Part shown: piece after piece, positions 45,527-55,196 of the stretch
Numbering within the stretch: position 1 is the first letter of the stretch
Layout of the letters: each line of letters begins with the position of its first letter
Assembly: GCF_035222275.1 (NCBI RefSeq)
Contig: NW_026946359.1
Coordinates: 248,001-312,000, forward strand
Direction of reading: 5' to 3'
DNA length: 64,000 nucleotides
DNA from: Podospora bellae-mahoneyi
Taxonomy: Eukaryota; Ascomycota; Sordariomycetes; Sordariales; Podosporaceae
Made by a program: the position numbers and the translations under genes
The notes under the pieces: model-generated
What the model saw: only the letters and a program-made list of their open reading frames with translations
What the model was told of the DNA's origin: nothing
Database searches by the model: none

Positions 45527-45621
45527 GGGCCGAGCCAGGGCTTGAACCTGGGACCACTTGCAAGTTGAAGCACTTGGAACGAATTCCCAAAGCAAGTATG
45601 CTACCACTACACCACACGGCC
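45527..45621 (-). tRNA. tRNA-Gln (anticodon UUG), with intron
   Basis: On the minus strand the acceptor arms are GGCCGTG and CTCGGCC (six of seven pairs, one T-T mismatch). D arm TGTAGTGGTAGCA. Anticodon stem ACTTG/CAAGT around CT-TTG-G, anticodon at 45590-45588, followed by an intron of about 25 nt. T arm CCAGG TTCAAGC CCTGG. Short variable region. The identity rests on reading the loop position correctly; Gln fits best. Confidence 0.85.
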
Positions 45622-46090
45622 TGTGATTTGTTGGTGAATTGAAGTTAGTGAAAAAACTTTATCAATGGGTCCTACGTTGGGCTGCGCCACCAACCACGCC
45701 GCTTGACTCAACACTCAACGACAACTTTGGGCGATATCAACATTTCACTTCTCTCATCCTTCTTCCACTTCATTCGTTCATTTTTTCAATTCAATTACTC
45801 AAATGCACAGTTACTATTTCTGACTGCTTGCTTCCTCTCTTCAACCGCATCTTTCCATCCTTGGGTATTGATCCCTCTTTGAACCCCAAGCAAAGAAACG
45901 GTGCTATAGAAACCTAAAAAAGCGGCTAGCAAACAACACCCTATGCAAGAAAAAAAAACCATATTTCTCTCTCTCTCTCTCTCTCTCTCTTTCGCACACA
46001 GACACACACACACGCGCCCACCTACTCCCCAATTATCCTATTACCCATTACCTTGTTCAACCCTCACCTTCAAAAATGATATGATTTACC
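45622..46090. other. Intergenic with (CT)n microsatellite
   Basis: No gene supported. A (TC)n run of about 13 units lies at 45966-45992, followed by a short CA-rich run. 3' flank of the large minus-strand gene. Confidence 0.6.
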
Positions 46091-49000
46091 TCACTCCAAC
46101 CACAGCAACCACCTAACCAACCTCCACCCTCCCCTCCCAAGCCCAATCGCCACCCTCGAAATCATCACCATAAACCAAACCCACCACATAAACCCAACAA
46201 GCACCCACTCCACTCCCAACCACCCCGCCCTCCTAAGCCACCTAAACCGCCTCCTACGGCGCCGCAACATCTTCTCAATGTGGTCCACCACCCTCTTGAC
46301 CTTCAGCCTCTGGCCCGCAACCAAATCATGATTCGCCTCGTCCGCCTCGTCCGCAGCCCTATGCGCGAGGTCGGTCAGCTCCCCGGCGATCTTCCACCTT
46401 GTTGCCTCGACCTTCTTCTCCAAGTGGGGCGCCGTCTCCCTGGCGAACTTGTCGTGCGTGAATTGAAACTGCGCGGCTGTGGCCTCCATTGCAGATGACA
46501 GAGTCCGTGCGGCGAGGGGATAGAGATCTATTTGAGCAACGGGGCGAGTGACCAATCTGTGTCTCGTTTCTGGGTCAGGACATAGGGATATAACGTCCTT
46601 CCAGGCAAAGTCCGGTTGGCCATCTGGGGAGTGGCTAGAGATATGGGAGGAGTGAGGGGACGTCAAAAGCTTGCGCTCTTTGGCACGGCGATCTACCTCC
46701 ATTGCATGGATTCCAGAGCTGAGAATCAGCGCCTTCAAGCGGGCGATTTCCCGTTTGGAGATTGCTGGCCGCGTTGGAGTGCTACCGCCACGGTCGGCAA
46801 TGGACCAGTGGCGGCTGGAAGATACGGTAGAGAATTGTCGGGGTTTGTGAAAGGGTAGTGGTGCCATATCGGTACGATCGATCCCCCAGTCGGCGCTCTT
46901 CCGGGACTCTGCGTCTGATTCAACCTGTTCCTTGCGCCTCTCCAACAAGTGAGGCGGCGATGCACTTGGTGATGCATTTTGAATATCGATCCTTGGCGGC
47001 TTGAGGAGGTCGAACCGCGATGATCGTCGGCTGAGTGGCTGTGCTGGTGGGTGTGGTAGCAACCCAGTTTGCTGTTCACTGTTCGGTGGCTTGGCGGTGT
47101 TTGCTACCGAGACGACCTGTGGTAAAGGCTCAACCTGATGCTTTCCGTTTTGCGTCGATGGCGTCCGACCATGACCCCGTCGAAAAACCCGAGGACCACG
47201 GGACCTACCCCTGGCCTCGGCCTCAGAATCTGACGAAGTGGTAGAGTACTGATCATCACCAGCGTCCTTTCGCCAAACCATATCACTGATCTTGGACACG
47301 CCGCTTCGCAGGACAGTGTCGATACGAGGGCCACGGAACAGCGACCTGAGGCCGCCTCCAACATCTTCAGGTTTAAGCTTGACACTGCCGACACTCTTAT
47401 GTGATCGGTGACTCGAGTCTGTGCCTTTGGTTACTATCCTGCCGATCGGACTCCTTGATGGTCTTCTTTCCGGGGATGACACGGCACTCCAATCCGGCTC
47501 GGGCGAGGCAAAGAGCTTCTCGTTCAGCGGCGCTGGTGTCTCGGGCTCTTCTGCGCTTGCATAATTGTCCGCAATGCGCTCCTTACTACGCTCACGGAAA
47601 ATGCTCTTAACCTTGCTCAGCGGGTTTCGTGATGGAGAGCTTGGTCTGCTGGACAAGGGTGATAAATCCATCCCGATTGCTGGGACTAGACCGACATCTC
47701 GATTTGGCCGCAAATCTGGGGAGTTGGGCTGTGACGTATCATAATCCACCGAGAATCTTCTACCTCTCGAAGGGACCTCGAGACTAGCACGGCCCGGAAC
47801 AGGTGGAGAAGGACGGTGGTGTAAGCCTGTGAGCCTGCATTCGCTTTCGCTCAAGTCGGCGCGCGAATCCGTCCCACGAGACAAAGGCTTAGTTTGGGTC
47901 GCATCTGATGCGGCGTTGTTCAAAAGATCTCGCTCAGGGGTCGCCGGGTTGAGGCTAGCAAACTTCATACGTAGCGCCTCGTGGTCATAAAGGGCTGGTG
48001 AAGACTCCGACTCCCTCTGTTCCCTGGCTATCATCTCCTCCATCTGCTTCTCCAAAACAGATCTTACAGTAGTTGTGGCAGTGCCGGCTCTGGCCCGCCG
48101 CCGCCTGTCACTGTCTGTGTCTGATGATTCGGATACAGAGGCTCTTCGGATACGCAGAAAATCTCTGTTGTTAACAGAACTATTCTGGCGGTGATGGGAT
48201 CCTTTCAGAGCTCGTAGCTTCTGCTGTGCGCGATCCCTAGCTGTACTCAGGACATGCTCATGCTCATGTTTGGGTGGCGGGGCTTCTGGCTGTGGCTTTT
48301 CGCCAGAGTCTGAAGAATCTTTAGTTGAGCCCGGTGTTGTCAACCGTGGGGCCTCGTCGCGTAATGGCAATGGCCTGGAAGCGTCCGTTCCCTGGGGAAA
48401 CACTCGCTTCCAATGGCGATCCTCTACCAGCCGTTTATTATCATCAAGCTCCAGCCAGTAGACATCTGCGATCATGTCTGCAGGATCAATCGCCCAGTCA
48501 ACTCGCGGTCTCTTTGGTTTAGCAGCAGAGGTCGTTGACCGAGAAACGTTGGATGGCGGAGAGCTTTGAAATGATGCAGCTTGTGCGCCTGAAAAAGGGG
48601 GCAAGGCAGAATTGCCTGGTATTCGAGCTTGACCGGTGGCCACCCATTTGGCAACCTCGTCAATCCACTCAGATACTCTGGGGACATCATTAAACCCCTG
48701 GCCTTCACCATCAATAGCTTTCCGCTCGCGGGCTCTGACTTTGCGATTGCGTATGTACTGAAGAGGATTGTACGGGCGTCCAATCCTAGTCTCAGACTCG
48801 TTGGTGGAAGTTCTAGACATCTGAATAGAGTCAGTTGATGTGCTAGGGGGACTGGCTATCAACCCTTTGGTCGTTCGAGGTACCTCCAATGGCGGCAACA
48901 GTTCTAAGACTCTTCTGTATTGGGCCATGAGGTCCAAATACTCTTTCGCCTTCTGCGCGCGTGCCAAAGTAGATTGAGAAAAATGGTAGCGGTAGCCCCC

Positions 49001-49861
49001 TTCGGGTTCAAATGCTGGCTGTAGAGGGCTGAGCACCCTCCCCGGACCTATCCTCGGTGACCGATCAGGCTTGGGAGAGATAGTTTGTGAAATTCTTCTT
49101 TGTTGCTGAAGGTGATGTCTCAAGCTGCCTCCTGTGGTACCATCAGGCAACGGTGCCAACCTAGGTAGCGCTGGCTGCGTAATGCTTCTCCTAGACGCGA
49201 GGCGTCTGGATTCGCTCAGGTTTAGGGCCATATTAACAATCTGTGCCGATTCCAGATCCATTTGCGTAATGCTCGTTCGAGGCGATGATCCAACAGCTGT
49301 GTCCCCCGCAAGGGAGTCGCGCTCGCGCCTGGTGAGGGTAGAGGATGCCGATATTGGGTCAGAGTGGCCACTCCCCGTTGGCTCATACTCCCCAGTGAGC
49401 ATAGAAGGCCCTGAGCTGCCCGAGAGAGTTCTCGGGTAGAGTCTGGTCTGGTCATGCTGAGCATTTCGAAGCCTGTATTGATCGGTCGACTTTCGGTATT
49501 GCCTATTGGCTCGCGGGTTGATATGCGCGTCGCGCTCGCGAGTATGGGGGTTGAATAGAGGATCGTTGAGAAGAAAAGCACCACTGGGTCGATGTTTATG
49601 GCCACGAGACGCATTAAGTGACCGCCGCTTCTCGATCGGGTTTCGGCTGTCCAGGCGCATCGACGACTTCGCTAGAGGGTCGAGCTCCTCGTGGAGCGGT
49701 GCCGGGTTAGAGTCGGGGGGTGATACGTTTATAAAGCTGGTCTGTAAGCTGGAGGACGGTCCTCGTTCGAACGCACTGGAGTGGCGTGCCGCCCGCTGTG
49801 GACGCAGATGGGAGGGTGGGCTAACATCGTGGGCGGTGGTGTTGGTGGTGTGGTCAGTCAT
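46091..49861 (-). CDS. Large unrecognised fungal protein with C-terminal membrane segment
   Basis: One uninterrupted exon of 1256 residues from ATG 49861. Most of it is Ser/Pro/Arg-rich and probably disordered. More ordered parts are visible: about 310-330 (LARAQKAKEYLDLMAQYRRV), about 370-420 (YNPLQYIRNRKVRARERKAI then VSEWIDEVAKWVATGQ), and about 1080-1200 (DVISLCPDPETRHRLVTRPV, then a helical stretch ending LKVKRVVDHIEKMLRRRRRR). The C-terminus has a Trp-rich hydrophobic segment (WVLVGFMWWVWFMVMISRVA) and a second, weaker one (WRLVRWLLWL), suggesting a tail-anchored or hairpin membrane protein with the bulk in the cytosol. The pieces look conserved, but I cannot name the family. Confidence 0.8.
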   Translation of the reverse strand: MTDHTTNTTAHDVSPPSHLRPQRAARHSSAFERGPSSSLQTSFINVSPPDSNPAPLHEELDPLAKSSMRLDSRNPIEKRRSLNASRGHKHRPSGAFLLNDPLFNPHTRERDAHINPRANRQYRKSTDQYRLRNAQHDQTRLYPRTLSGSSGPSMLTGEYEPTGSGHSDPISASSTLTRRERDSLAGDTAVGSSPRTSITQMDLESAQIVNMALNLSESRRLASRRSITQPALPRLAPLPDGTTGGSLRHHLQQQRRISQTISPKPDRSPRIGPGRVLSPLQPAFEPEGGYRYHFSQSTLARAQKAKEYLDLMAQYRRVLELLPPLEVPRTTKGLIASPPSTSTDSIQMSRTSTNESETRIGRPYNPLQYIRNRKVRARERKAIDGEGQGFNDVPRVSEWIDEVAKWVATGQARIPGNSALPPFSGAQAASFQSSPPSNVSRSTTSAAKPKRPRVDWAIDPADMIADVYWLELDDNKRLVEDRHWKRVFPQGTDASRPLPLRDEAPRLTTPGSTKDSSDSGEKPQPEAPPPKHEHEHVLSTARDRAQQKLRALKGSHHRQNSSVNNRDFLRIRRASVSESSDTDSDRRRRARAGTATTTVRSVLEKQMEEMIAREQRESESSPALYDHEALRMKFASLNPATPERDLLNNAASDATQTKPLSRGTDSRADLSESECRLTGLHHRPSPPVPGRASLEVPSRGRRFSVDYDTSQPNSPDLRPNRDVGLVPAIGMDLSPLSSRPSSPSRNPLSKVKSIFRERSKERIADNYASAEEPETPAPLNEKLFASPEPDWSAVSSPERRPSRSPIGRIVTKGTDSSHRSHKSVGSVKLKPEDVGGGLRSLFRGPRIDTVLRSGVSKISDMVWRKDAGDDQYSTTSSDSEAEARGRSRGPRVFRRGHGRTPSTQNGKHQVEPLPQVVSVANTAKPPNSEQQTGLLPHPPAQPLSRRSSRFDLLKPPRIDIQNASPSASPPHLLERRKEQVESDAESRKSADWGIDRTDMAPLPFHKPRQFSTVSSSRHWSIADRGGSTPTRPAISKREIARLKALILSSGIHAMEVDRRAKERKLLTSPHSSHISSHSPDGQPDFAWKDVISLCPDPETRHRLVTRPVAQIDLYPLAARTLSSAMEATAAQFQFTHDKFARETAPHLEKKVEATRWKIAGELTDLAHRAADEADEANHDLVAGQRLKVKRVVDHIEKMLRRRRRRFRWLRRAGWLGVEWVLVGFMWWVWFMVMISRVAIGLGRGGWRLVRWLLWLE

Positions 49862-50283
49862 TTCGGAGCTCCCTTCGCCCTGAGGCGAATCTCTCGGGGT
49901 TCCAACTCAAAGATATTCGATATGGCGATACATTTTCTACGCCGTGTTGCAGGTGGTGTCTGGTGCGTTAGGCGATGCTGGCAGAGGAGCTGAGAGCTAG
50001 AATTTTCCATGTGAAGCTCCGACGTCAGGAGGGAGGTGGTGGGAATCCTCTCATTCGCCAGGGTCCAAGTTGAATGTCTGGTTGGTGTTCCCCAGAGAAC
50101 CAAGCTTGGCTCATCTTCAGTGAGTTTCAGGGAAACCCCTCGGGTCGGCAGGCAACTGGCCCACTGTTAGCCGCAAACAGGCATGGGGTTGAAATCGCTG
50201 TCAGCGCTATCCATGCACAATGCATGAGACTTTAAACGGCCCTTGGCTTGTCACAAATAACAGGCACTGCAAAACATAAAACG
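49862..50283. promoter_or_regulatory. 5' flank of the large gene
   Basis: 420 nt between the start of the 1256-residue protein and the first 21-bp array; presumably its promoter. No other feature. Confidence 0.45.
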
Positions 50284-50367
50284 AGGTCTTAAAAGATAGT
50301 CAAAAGGTTTTAAAAGATAGTTACTAGGCCTTTAAAGATATTTCAAAGGCCTATTAGTTTACTGTCG
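50284..50367. repeat. 21-bp minisatellite, array 1
   Basis: Four units in exact 21-bp register: AGGTCTTAAAAGATAGTCAA (50284), AGGTTTTAAAAGATAGTTAC (50305), AGGCCTTTAAAGATATTTCA (50326), AGGCCTATTAGTTTACTGTC (50347), each shown without its last base. It lies about 125 nt past the stop of the J-domain gene. Confidence 0.85.
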
Positions 50368-50492
50368 AGGCATGGTATACAAAATCATATGGGCCAACTT
50401 ACTCTTGCTGTCAATTATTTTGTGGGCAGGGTGCGCTCCACACTTCAACTCCATCTTATGTTCGAAAATGCAACGTCTTGTTCCTGCGGCTA

Positions 50493-51660
50493 CTAGTAAC
50501 ATCTCTCCCTCTGATACCTCCTATGTCTCCTCCTCAGAATACTTTCCACGTAGTGCTTCTTGCACTTGCGGCACGCTCTGCCTTTACAGGCAGGGCACTG
50601 TCGAGTACAACTCATCCACCCCTTCACCCTTCCACAAAGGAAGCACTCAGCTCGTCCAAACCTCACGGCCCAGCCTGTGAGAGCATGGCGGCAGGAAAAC
50701 GGTGCCTCTTCTGTTGTCACACTTTGAACTTCACTTTCAGAATATTTTTGAGTGCTTTCGCTCTCTGAGTTCTGAGCACTTTGAACCGGCTCTTGGGTCG
50801 AAAATGCCTCCCTCCACAAATCGTCCTCTGCCCCCTGAAGCTTTCCTGGTGTTGGTGAACCATCCTTCGCTTTCTTCCGCCCATCTTTGCCATCGTCTCC
50901 GCTCCCATTCTTCCCTTTGGCGGTTTCCTTCTCGTCTAGCCCGTTCGTATCTTTCGCCTCGCTCAGCTTGCAGAACTGCCTCGAGTTCCTTAATATGCCG
51001 AACTGCCCTAAGCCTCCGCTCCTCCCATTCCATGTCCCGTCGCTCTTGCTTTTGCCCTCTAAGCTTGTCTTTGGCCTCTTGTTCTTCTTGCTCCTTGGCC
51101 CTCCTTGAAGCTTCCTCGGCCTGTCTCTCTGCTTGGAGGCGGATCCATTCAGCAACAAACTCCCATTGTCTCTTGGCTTCAAATCTATTCCACTCATTTC
51201 GAATCTTTTCGAGTCTTTCCGCTTCTCTTCGTGCTTTTTCCCGTGTGGTGATTTCCCTTTCAGAAGCCTCAATTTCTCGTCTTACAGCATCCTCTTCTTC
51301 GGAAGCCAGCTTCCGGTAGCGGAGCCACTCGACTCTAATACGAGGGTATTCTTCGTCGTAACGTGTGCGTTTGTCCTCATCGCGAAGGTAGTCATAAGCT
51401 TCTTGAACCTACCTCACTTGTCAGCGAATGCCAGAAATTGACAACATGAAAAGGTAACAAACCCTGCGGAACTCGGCCGTATCGCCGTCGTTGCCTGGCC
51501 CCCTCTTGTCAGGGTGATGCTGCTTGACCAGCTTGAGCCAAGCGGCCTTGATATCCCTTCTCTCGATGTAGGTGTGTTCGTCGTCAAAGGTTGGGAATCC
51601 GAGCTCAAAGTAGTAATCTGGCTTTGCTGGCTCAACATTGGTAGGGTATATGGGGTCCAT
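50493..51660 (-). CDS. J-domain (DnaJ-like) protein with coiled coil; Cys-rich end in another frame
   Basis: Minus-strand exon 1 is 51660-51463 and exon 2 starts at 51408 (54-nt intron GTTTGT...CGCTGAC...GGTAG). The J domain has HHPDK (HPD at 49-51) and RRVQEAYDYLRDEDKRTRYD across the splice. A long Glu/Arg-rich helix follows (EKARREAERLEKIRNEWNRF...). In this frame the protein stops at 50737 (289 residues), but a different frame continues through SESEVQSVTTEEAPFSCRHA and CFLCGR, CPACKGRACRKCKKHYVE to a stop at 50493. Such Cys-rich, probably zinc-binding tails are usual in this fungal J-protein group, so an indel, a cryptic intron or a sequencing error near 50800-50870 is likely. J proteins stimulate Hsp70. 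Confidence 0.75.
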
Positions 51661-52460
51661 GATTGCTTGACTGTCTCATTGGCATTGCTGAACGCGAGAG
51701 AAAGAGGGTATCAAGGAGATCTTGATGAGTAAGGAAGGCCAACGACCCAGTCGTTGCCAAAGGAAGCGTGAGTATTTGAACTGAAAACTCTTCACGAAAA
51801 AGGAAGCCAGCCAGCTGGGAGCGTTGAGATTGGAGCCATATTATAAATTCATCTTATCGATGAGATATCTATTGTTGGCTTCTTTGTCAATAGGAGCACT
51901 ATCTGGATAACTGAGTGGGACTTGCACAATACGAAACCTCGAGATGGGACGAACATTGAGCCCATCTGAATGAATGGCACTATTCATTCCATTGTGCCAG
52001 CGCACGGAGCATGCTCTTTAGCGATGATATCTTGAGGCATTGTCCTGTTCAGGTGTGTCATAGGCAGGTAAGACCTTCAATGGAGGTTGATGGGGTTGGT
52101 GGGTGATAAATTTGGTCATGGTGAACTGAGCCTGGTTTGGTGAAATGTCGGTGAAAACTCAACTGTACTGCTTGATAAAAGCTGAGAAGAAAAGATCTGA
52201 TGGGTGCCATGCAAAAGTGTAAATTTTTGCCCAGTAATTATAGCGCGCGAGCAAGATACCTAGTACATTGGAACAGGAACTGGGAAGGGGCGTTTATTGC
52301 CCACACTTCTCGGCGCCTGATCAAGCCTGCCCAAGCTCACGGTGTTATACGCATATTTGCCCCTCACGCACATTGCTTTCTCTTCATTATCTGTCTCGCA
52401 TCTTTCAGCAGCTTCTCAACGCCATTATGCTCCCAAAACACCTTTCATAAATCCGCTTCG
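51661..52460. other. 5' flank of the J-domain gene, no other gene seen
   Basis: About 800 nt up to the second 21-bp array. Short frames only. Confidence 0.45.
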
Positions 52461-52623
52461 ACGCTTAGAACTATAATCGACAGGCCTCAAAAGACAACTA
52501 ATAGGCCTAAAACTAATTGATAAGTCTGTAAGAAAAACAAAAAGGTCGTTAAAATAGCTTATAAAGCTTTAAAAATAATCAACAAGCCATTATAGTTTTA
52601 ATAAGCCCTTGAAGATGGTCAAT
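52461..52623. repeat. 21-bp minisatellite, array 2
   Basis: About eight degenerate units of 19-21 bp, for example AGGCCTCAAAAGACAACTAA (52482), AGGCCTAAAACTAATTGATA (52503), AGGTCGTTAAAATAGCTTAT (52543), AAGCTTTAAAAATAATCAAC (52564), AGCCCTTGAAGATGGTCAAT (52604). Same motif type and orientation as array 1, so the two arrays bracket the J-domain gene. Confidence 0.75.
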
Positions 52624-52907
52624 ATGTATTTATGGTCATCTTGCAGGTTTTTAATTTGTATCACAGTCTCTATGTTTCTGTCCACAACCTAGGTCTACAA
52701 AAAGATTTATTTAGCGCTGACCACCAATATATCGGCAGGTAAACAGCAAAGTGTTGGCATAAGTCTCCTGCAAACTGTGTAAACACACCGAACCCAACTA
52801 TCCGACAAAACCCAGGATATCTACCTCCTCAAAGCTGAACATCATTCGCTGCCCCAAACGCTTTTCCATGGTTCGAGCTCTTAGGGGGGAAGGAGAAAAA
52901 GGCGCCA

Positions 52908-54452
52908 TTAAAAGACGGTAACAGCACTCACAAACCCACTTCTCAACACCTCAAACACCAAGCCCGGGTACCCATACAGTGTTGTCGTAGAGTCCTCGCC
53001 CCCCTCAAACTTCTTACCCATACCGGCCCCGGGTTCTTCCCACCCGCCCAGCATCTCTATACTGCTGCCCGGCGAATCACCCCAGCCGCGGTTCAGGACC
53101 ATACCCCTCTGCTTCTGCTGGGCTTCGCTCTCCGAGGCATACATCGACTTCCACTCTTCCTTCAATTTCTTCTCCAGATCTGGAAAGTATGTCTCCGAGT
53201 TTGGCACCTTGTCATCGTCATCTCCCTTGGCAAGATAGGCAATCTCCCACCTACACCGACGGTGCCGGTTGAACGGATAGGAACCCGGCACGTTGCCGTG
53301 CAAGATCAGCTTTGTTGCCACCTGTCGGTGAGGGTTTGTGGATCTGACAAGTGGTCCAGGTAGTGACTTGCCGCTTGACGAAGGAGGAGTCTCTGACGGC
53401 TCTGTGGGCGTTGAAACCAGGATATCAAACCCAAGGTAAAAGTAATTGTAGAAACACTCCCCTGCTACATTAACAGCTTCGTCCTCGACAACCTCCTCCT
53501 CCTCCTCGTTGGATTGATAGCCGTCAGAGTGGTTCAGAGATGACTGGTCCGTATCCGTCATGTCGTCCTTGAGATCCTTGCCGTTTGGTCTCCCGGCTGC
53601 GTTGCTTGCTGTCCTCAACTTATGGATGTACATGCGCTGGTCATTCTTGCGATATATAGCATCTGGGGGCCCCAGTTCGGCTACTAGTTCCTGAGGGGTA
53701 GTCTCATCGAAGAATATCCAGAACGAGTTGTTGGTCCATTTCCGAAAGAGCTGTACTTTACCACCACCGTGGAGTTTCACAAGCGACACCTCATCAGGGC
53801 AGACATCTTTACCCTTGTTTAGAGGGGCGAAAGTCTTGATGCTGGGGAGCACTTCTGTCCACATTGTCTTGCGAGCCTGTGCCCACGAGTCACCACTGAA
53901 GATGGCCATGGATTGTGGCACCGCCGTGGATGACAGCAAAGAGACAACATCCTTATTTGGCGAATACTGGGTCATTTTCATGGGAAAGACGAAACCCACG
54001 CCCGGGTACGAGAGGATGTACAATCCAGCATTTCCAGGCTTCTTCACGAACTCTCCACCATAAGTAGGGCCCAAGAAGCGTTGGTAAATGTGCCGGAATG
54101 TTGGTTCGGGTGTGCTGTCGGCCGCGGGGAGATCGCTCGGTGGTCGGACAAGGTCTCGCTCTTTATCATTTGCTGGCTTGAAGAATATGTGGTTTTTCGT
54201 AAAGTCGATGACTTCGATTAATCGAAGTCGTTGTTCTGGCCCGTCAAATTGCAACCGGAGACCGTTGGCCGGCAAGCCAATGATGGTTTCCTTTGTGACT
54301 GGAATTTTTGAATCGTAGATCAAGTCGATCTTGGGGAAACGTTGTGGTTCGGCTTTGATTCGTGTCAATATGTCATGGAGTGAGGCCCCGAGGACAAGAA
54401 ATCCAAGGGCCCGCCCCGGATACAACTGGGCGGAGAAGAGGGACGACGACAT
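52908..54452 (-). CDS. PHAF1/UPF0183 family protein
   Basis: A single exon of 514 residues from ATG 54452 (MSSSLFSAQLYPGRALGFLV); the open frame extends ~49 codons upstream but without an ATG. Family marks are the N-terminal LGFLVLGASLHDILTRIK, LPANGLRLQFDGPEQRLRLI with the PTFRHIYQRFLGPTYGGEF region, and later YKSF-like strands around LYILSYPGVGFVFPM. An acidic insert (NEEEEEVVEDEA) lies near residue 330. The animal relative binds phosphoinositides at autophagosome formation sites; a role in autophagy or vesicle traffic here is inference from family. Divergent from kinesin-5. Confidence 0.85.
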   Translation of the reverse strand: MSSSLFSAQLYPGRALGFLVLGASLHDILTRIKAEPQRFPKIDLIYDSKIPVTKETIIGLPANGLRLQFDGPEQRLRLIEVIDFTKNHIFFKPANDKERDLVRPPSDLPAADSTPEPTFRHIYQRFLGPTYGGEFVKKPGNAGLYILSYPGVGFVFPMKMTQYSPNKDVVSLLSSTAVPQSMAIFSGDSWAQARKTMWTEVLPSIKTFAPLNKGKDVCPDEVSLVKLHGGGKVQLFRKWTNNSFWIFFDETTPQELVAELGPPDAIYRKNDQRMYIHKLRTASNAAGRPNGKDLKDDMTDTDQSSLNHSDGYQSNEEEEEVVEDEAVNVAGECFYNYFYLGFDILVSTPTEPSETPPSSSGKSLPGPLVRSTNPHRQVATKLILHGNVPGSYPFNRHRRCRWEIAYLAKGDDDDKVPNSETYFPDLEKKLKEEWKSMYASESEAQQKQRGMVLNRGWGDSPGSSIEMLGGWEEPGAGMGKKFEGGEDSTTTLYGYPGLVFEVLRSGFVSAVTVF

Positions 54453-55196
54453 TGCGAATAGCTTTAGCAGCGGATTAACGCCAGAAGTATTGATGAATGA
54501 TGCTGATGCAAAAAGCAGACGCCTAACCTCGTAGGGAAGACGAGGACTGGAGCGCCGTACTTGATGGAAAGAGTACTTCGTAACCAAGACAAGTTCCAAA
54601 AGATATGTCGATGCGACGCAAGAGACAATTTAAGATAACTGGATCACTCGTGACAAAGGCACTGGAATATTGTAAAACTTTGCTTGCAGCCACTGAGCAG
54701 CTGGCGGGATCACGAGGCAGTCGCGCTGGAGCTCAGTGCTCACATGGGACGGACGGTGTAGGGGACCGCTCCAGCGGTACGTCATCCCGGCAGACAGATA
54801 AGGATAGCGAACGATAACGAGCGATAGAGGGGCAGGTGGGGTCCCATCCGCAGCTGTCACTTGGCGGAGAAGTAAGCTGAATTGGTTGCTGCAGCAACAG
54901 CTTCTTGGCCTGCAGAGTTGTTTACGATCGCGCCCTCCAACCCTGGTCCAGGTCCCCACTTCGGGACATGCCATTTTTGCAATGGCAGCAGCGATGTGGA
55001 CAAGCCACAGACCACACCCTGTCCCGCAGCAAAGAGGCACCAAGGCTCATCACTGTTGAGACCCTGTCTTGGAGTTCTGGGTGGCTTTTAGTTTTTGTGA
55101 CTTTTTTATGATATCCAGTCTTTTCTTTTCCCGTCACACCAACACGCGACTAAACAAACACACGAGAACAAGCAGCACGATACCCGGCTCCTTCCC
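54453..55196. promoter_or_regulatory. Divergent promoter region, PHAF1-like and kinesin-5 genes
   Basis: 744 nt between two divergent start codons. Short frames lack support; no motif could be assigned. Confidence 0.5.

Noticed and set aside
45966-45992. (CT)n, and elsewhere (GT)n and (GTT)n runs, as possible functional elements
   Set aside because: Ordinary microsatellites in untranscribed or 3' flanking DNA; no link to a gene could be shown.
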